Source: an uncultured Rhodospirillales bacterium
Lineage (GTDB): Bacteria; Pseudomonadota; Alphaproteobacteria; Acetobacterales; Acetobacteraceae
Direction: 5' to 3'
DNA: 9,316 nucleotides
Assembly (NCBI GenBank): GCA_903844785.1
Contig: CAIMVB010000184.1
Location: 1 to 9,316 of the forward strand
Translations under genes and position numbers: made by a program
Shown: piece after piece, positions 6,990-9,316 of the stretch
Position numbering within the stretch: the first letter of the stretch is position 1
How the letters are laid out: each line of letters begins with the position of its first letter
The notes under the pieces: generated by a model
Told to the model about the DNA's origin: nothing
Seen by the model: only the letters and a program-made list of their open reading frames with translations
The model's database searches: none

Positions 6990-7065
6990 TGGTGAGCTCG
7001 GAGGGATTCGAACCCTCGACCTACAGATTAAAAGTCCGTTGCTCTACCAGCTGAGCTACGAGCTC
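6990..7065 (-). tRNA. tRNA-Lys (anticodon UUU), CCA encoded
   Basis: On the minus strand a full 76-base cloverleaf can be folded. The seven-base acceptor stem GAGCTCG/CGAGCTC is perfect, discriminator A is followed by an encoded CCA (6990-6992), and the D arm GCTC..GAGC is present. The anticodon stem is ACGGA/TCTGT with loop CTTTTAA, giving anticodon TTT at positions 34-36 and therefore lysine. The T arm GAGGG-TTCGAAT-CCCTC is canonical. It follows the second cyclophilin gene on the same strand, separated by a hairpin. Confidence 0.98.
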
Positions 7066-7075
7066 TCACAGAGAG

Positions 7076-7098
7076 GCGGCGCCTTAGCACGGCGCCGC
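7076..7098 (-). other. GC-rich hairpin between cyclophilin gene and tRNA-Lys
   Basis: A perfect eight-base inverted repeat, GCGGCGCC and its complement GGCGCCGC, around a seven-base loop. It starts 20 bases after the cyclophilin stop and ends 10 bases before the mature 5' end of the tRNA. No T-run follows in the minus-strand direction, so it is not a classical intrinsic terminator. It could end or attenuate the upstream transcript, or guide processing of a tRNA precursor. The structure is seen directly; the role is inferred. Confidence 0.55.
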
Positions 7099-7118
7099 GC
7101 ATTTACCAACAGTGGGCT

Positions 7119-7628
7119 TCAGGAAATATCGGCCGCCACCTTCATGCTGCGAATACGATCCGGCCCTTGCACCATGCCGGAACCACCGGAACCGCGCTTG
7201 ATCTTGTCCACCGCGTCCATACCGGCCGCAACTTCGCCCCAAATGGTGTATTGGCCATCCAGGCTTGGGATGGGCGCGAACATGATGAAGAATTGGCTAT
7301 TCGCGCTGTCGGGGTTGCTGGTGCGCGCCATGCCGCAGACGCCACGCAGGAAGCGCGCGCGCGATGGTTCGCTGAATTCCGCGGGCAGATCAGGCATTTC
7401 AGAACCGCCCGTGCCTGTGCCCGTCGGGTCGCCGCCCTGGGCCATGAAGCCTTCAATCACGCGATGGAACGGCACATTGTCATAAAAGCCCTGCCGCGCA
7501 AGGGTTTTGATGCGTTCCACATGCAAGGGCGCCAGATCAGGGCGCAGCTTGATGGTGACTGTGCCATGCTCGATTTCCATCAGCAGGGTGTTTTCGGCAT
7601 CCCCGACAGGGGCTTCGGTTTCGGACAT
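7119..7628 (-). CDS. Cyclophilin-type peptidyl-prolyl cis-trans isomerase, cytoplasmic copy
   Basis: A 169-residue cyclophilin-fold prolyl isomerase that speeds cis-trans isomerisation of X-Pro bonds in folding proteins. The active-site segment FHRVIEGFMAQGGDPTGTGT (54-73) contains the catalytic arginine Arg56 and the pocket residues Phe61, Met62 and Gln64. SANSQFFIMFAP (108-119) and SLDGQYTIWGEV (122-133) complete the pocket. The tryptophan and histidine that human CypA has in the last segment are replaced by Ser and Tyr, as in many bacterial cyclophilins, so weak cyclosporin binding is expected. The start is taken at ATG 7626-7628 (MSETEAPVGDAEN): the frame stays open upstream, but that stretch overlaps the preceding gene and does not resemble a cyclophilin. 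With this start there is no signal peptide. Only 25 bases separate it from the exported paralogue, and the ribosome-binding site is weak. The gene most resembles ppiB. Confidence 0.94.
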   Translation of the reverse strand: MSETEAPVGDAENTLLMEIEHGTVTIKLRPDLAPLHVERIKTLARQGFYDNVPFHRVIEGFMAQGGDPTGTGTGGSEMPDLPAEFSEPSRARFLRGVCGMARTSNPDSANSQFFIMFAPIPSLDGQYTIWGEVAAGMDAVDKIKRGSGGSGMVQGPDRIRSMKVAADIS

Positions 7629-7653
7629 GGTTTTTGGTCTTTCGGTTCGGGTA

Positions 7654-8205
7654 TTAACGAATATCAGCGGCCACGCGCATGCTGCGCAGGCGGTCAGGGC
7701 CTTGTACCACGCCGGAACCGCCAGAGCCGCGCTTGATCTTGTCAACGGCTTCCATGCCGGCGGTCACGCGGCCCCAGATGGTATATTGGCCATCCAGCGA
7801 AGGCGCCGGTGCGAACATGATGAAGAATTGGCTGTTGGCGCTATTCGGATCTGCCGCGCGCGCCATGCCACAAACGCCGCGCAAAAAGCGCGCGCGCGAT
7901 GGCGGGCTGAATTCCGCCGCCAGATTGGGCAAGGGCGAACTACCCGTACCAGTGCCGGTCGGGTCACCACCTTGCGCCATGAAGCCTTCAATTACGCGAT
8001 GAAAAGGCGTGTTGTCGTAAAAGCCCCGCCGCGCGAGGGTTTTGATGCGTTCCACATGGCGCGGCGCCAATTCCGGCAGCAATTGGATGGTCACGCGCCC
8101 ATCCTTCAATTCCAAGAACATCGTATTTTCCGGATCATTCGCCTGCGCCAAGGCAGGTGATGCCAAAGCGCCCAAACCGGCGGCAAGCATAAGGCGGCGT
8201 TGCAT
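7654..8205 (-). CDS. Cyclophilin-type peptidyl-prolyl cis-trans isomerase, exported copy
   Basis: A 183-residue cyclophilin with an N-terminal signal peptide: MQRRLMLAAGLGALASPALA, with a likely cleavage after ALA at residue 20. It should act on folding proteins in the periplasm. The catalytic segment FHRVIEGFMAQGGDPTGTGT (68-87) includes Arg70; SANSQFFIMFAP (122-133) and SLDGQYTIWGRV (136-147) follow. It is clearly a paralogue of its downstream neighbour: both proteins share long identical stretches, including RGVCGMAR and DKIKRGSGGSG, and end almost identically (VAADIR versus VAADIS). The ATG (8203-8205) has an AAGGA ribosome-binding site at a good distance and follows the coaD stop by 17 bases, so the pair is probably co-transcribed with coaD. 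The gene resembles ppiA in location of the product. Confidence 0.94.
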   Translation of the reverse strand: MQRRLMLAAGLGALASPALAQANDPENTMFLELKDGRVTIQLLPELAPRHVERIKTLARRGFYDNTPFHRVIEGFMAQGGDPTGTGTGSSPLPNLAAEFSPPSRARFLRGVCGMARAADPNSANSQFFIMFAPAPSLDGQYTIWGRVTAGMEAVDKIKRGSGGSGVVQGPDRLRSMRVAADIR

Positions 8206-8222
8206 GGCTTTTTCCTTATCCC

Positions 8223-8729
8223 TCAGGCGCTGGCTTTAACACGCGCCATGGTGCGTTCCAGCGTCAGCTTCGGCACGAAGCTGCTGATATCACCGCCCAG
8301 CTTGGCGATTTCCTTCACCAGGCGCGATGCAATGAATTGATTGGTTTCCGACGCCATCAGAAACACGGTTTCAATTTCATGATCCAGCCGGCGGTTCATG
8401 CCTGTCATCTGGAATTCGTAATCGAAATCGGTCACGGCACGCAGGCCGCGCACAATCATGCAGGCGCCTATTTCCCGCGCGAAGCCCACCAGCAAGCCCT
8501 CAAAGGGGCGCACTTCAATCACCGCGCCAGTGCGTGCCGCGATGGGCGCGACTTCGGCCTGCACCAATTCCGCCCGTTCGGCCAATTCAAATAGCGGCCC
8601 CTTGCCGATATTGATGGCCACACCAATCACGAGCCGATCCACCAACCGCGCGGCGCGGCCAATAATGTCCAAATGCCCATTGGTCACGGGATCAAAAGTG
8701 CCGGGATAAAGCGCAATCCGTTCAGCCAT
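8223..8729 (-). CDS. coaD: Phosphopantetheine adenylyltransferase
   Basis: CoaD catalyses the fourth step of coenzyme A synthesis, joining 4'-phosphopantetheine and ATP to give dephospho-CoA. The 168-residue protein has the nucleotidyltransferase signature ALYPGTFDPVTNGHLDII (6-23) with Thr11 and His19, the substrate lysine Lys43 in INIGKGPLF (40-48), MIVRGLRAVTDFDYEFQM (91-108), and the ATP-binding end segment ASRLVKEIAKLGGDISSFVP (134-153). The start is ATG 8727-8729: GGAG lies seven bases upstream. Starts further upstream (8735 and 8777) would lengthen the overlap with gyrA and add a proline/arginine-rich leader not seen in the family. The gene overlaps the end of gyrA by eight bases and precedes the cyclophilin pair, a familiar alphaproteobacterial order. 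Confidence 0.97.
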   Translation of the reverse strand: MAERIALYPGTFDPVTNGHLDIIGRAARLVDRLVIGVAINIGKGPLFELAERAELVQAEVAPIAARTGAVIEVRPFEGLLVGFAREIGACMIVRGLRAVTDFDYEFQMTGMNRRLDHEIETVFLMASETNQFIASRLVKEIAKLGGDISSFVPKLTLERTMARVKASA

Positions 8730-9316
8730 TGTCATTCTCCTCCGGCGCGGGGGCGGCTTCTTCATCGCCACCTTCATCAGCGACGGGGAAGCAGGAAATC
8801 ACGCGTTCCCCTTCGGCGGGGCGCATCAGTGTCACACCCATCGCCATGCGGCCGGTCAGGCGCACATCATCCGCCTTAAGCCGGATCAATTGCCCGCCAT
8901 TGGTCACCAGCATGATGTCATCACCAGGGCGCGCCGGGAAGGTAGCAACCACTTCGCGGCCCGTGCGCGCGCTCAGCACAATGCCGGCAATGCCCTGCCC
9001 GCCACGTCCCGTGACGCGATATTCATGCGCGGAAGAACGCTTACCGAAGCCAGCATCCGTCACGGTCAGCAGAATTTCCTCGGCTTCCGCGAGCGCATCA
9101 AAGCGTTCCGGGGAAAGCGTGATTTCGGCCACGGCTTCCTCGGCATCCGCCACGACTGGGGCCTCTGCCTCATCATCTGCGGCGCGGCGGCGCTGGGCGG
9201 CCGCCTTCAGATAGGCCGCGCGTTCTTCAGTGGTCGCTTCCACATGGCGCAGCACGGAAAGCGCAATCACCGCATCGCCTTGCGCCAGTTTGATGCCGCG
9301 CACGCCCGTTGAATCA
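8722..9316 (-). CDS. gyrA: DNA gyrase subunit A, C-terminal end (5' part outside window)
   Basis: The open frame runs in from the right edge and stops with TGA at 8722-8724, giving about 197 C-terminal residues of GyrA, the DNA-wrapping beta-pinwheel domain of gyrase, which supercoils DNA with ATP. The fragment starts DSTGVRGIKLAQGDAV, a typical blade sequence. After a charged linker (ERAAYLKAAAQRRRAADDEA and the alanine/glutamate-rich stretch after it) come LLTVTDAGFGKRSSAHEYRV, GRGGQGIAGI, DDIMLVTNGGQLIRLKADDV and LTGRMAMGVTLMRPAEGERV, each matching gyrase pinwheel repeats (the FGKR-type turn is visible). It ends in an acidic tail. The topoisomerase catalytic part and true start are not in the window. 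ParC is less likely because of the strong pinwheel repeats and acidic tail. Confidence 0.95.
   Translation of the reverse strand, partial: DSTGVRGIKLAQGDAVIALSVLRHVEATTEERAAYLKAAAQRRRAADDEAEAPVVADAEEAVAEITLSPERFDALAEAEEILLTVTDAGFGKRSSAHEYRVTGRGGQGIAGIVLSARTGREVVATFPARPGDDIMLVTNGGQLIRLKADDVRLTGRMAMGVTLMRPAEGERVISCFPVADEGGDEEAAPAPEENDNG

Larger units (their letters stand above)
7119..8205 (-). repeat. Tandem gene duplication of cyclophilin
   Basis: The two adjacent isomerase genes are homologous over about 155 codons and retain short identical DNA blocks, such as the stretches encoding NSQFFIMFAP (around 7276-7305 and 7813-7842). They differ mainly at the N-terminus, where one has a signal peptide and the other a short acidic leader. 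This is an old duplication with relocalisation rather than a recent repeat. The same pair occurs after coaD in many Alphaproteobacteria, as far as I recall. Confidence 0.8.

Noticed and set aside
7629..7745. N-terminal extension of the cytoplasmic cyclophilin
   Set aside because: It would overlap the end of the exported cyclophilin by about 90 bases and reads as an out-of-frame translation of that gene. ATG at 7628 gives the family's normal length.
8730..8777. N-terminal extension of CoaD (proline/arginine-rich leader)
   Set aside because: It overlaps the acidic tail of gyrA in another frame, while a GGAG seven bases before ATG 8729 and the normal CoaD length support the shorter form.
1..9316. 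CRISPR array, insertion sequence or phage genes
   Set aside because: I see no regularly spaced repeats, no transposase or integrase motif and no terminal inverted repeats flanking any gene.

Overview
The window comes from a GC-rich bacterium, most probably an alphaproteobacterium of the Acetobacterales/Rhodospirillales type. Three things suggest this: a gyrA-coaD-cyclophilin-cyclophilin gene order that is familiar from Alphaproteobacteria, an orphan Bug/TctC-type binding protein of the kind abundant in Acetobacteraceae, and the protein sequences themselves. The lineage is an inference; no marker in the window fixes the genus. Every gene I can support lies on the minus strand, so transcription runs from the right edge to the left edge.

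Right block (about 6990-9316), housekeeping: the 3' end of gyrA (cut by the window edge), coaD overlapping it by 8 bases, a tandem pair of cyclophilin-type peptidyl-prolyl isomerases (the first with a signal peptide, the second cytoplasmic), a GC-rich hairpin, and a complete tRNA-Lys(UUU) gene with encoded CCA.

Central block (about 4001-6800): after a 194-base gap with a possible extended -10 promoter come an exported Bug/TctC-type solute-binding protein, an MBL-fold hydrolase and an isocitrate lyase/PEP mutase superfamily C-C lyase, spaced 81 and 15 bases or less apart.

Left block (1-3972), coenzyme F420: two luciferase-like (LLM) F420-dependent oxidoreductases followed by cofE, cofD and cofC. 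The second LLM protein is strikingly similar to mycobacterial F420-dependent glucose-6-phosphate dehydrogenase. These five genes are joined by stop/start overlaps (TGATG or GTGA, TTGA, ATGA, ATGA), so they are almost certainly one translationally coupled unit, with cofC running off the left edge. The block therefore encodes the loading of the phosphoester-guanylyl moiety (CofC), its transfer to Fo (CofD) and glutamylation (CofE), together with two candidate users of the cofactor. Fo synthase genes (cofG/cofH or fbiC) are not in the window.

The most interesting content is this compact F420 production-plus-use operon outside Actinobacteria and Archaea. It includes an FGD-like enzyme that keeps every glucose-6-phosphate-binding residue I can recall from the mycobacterial enzyme, and it sits directly downstream of a tRNA gene at the end of a conserved housekeeping block.
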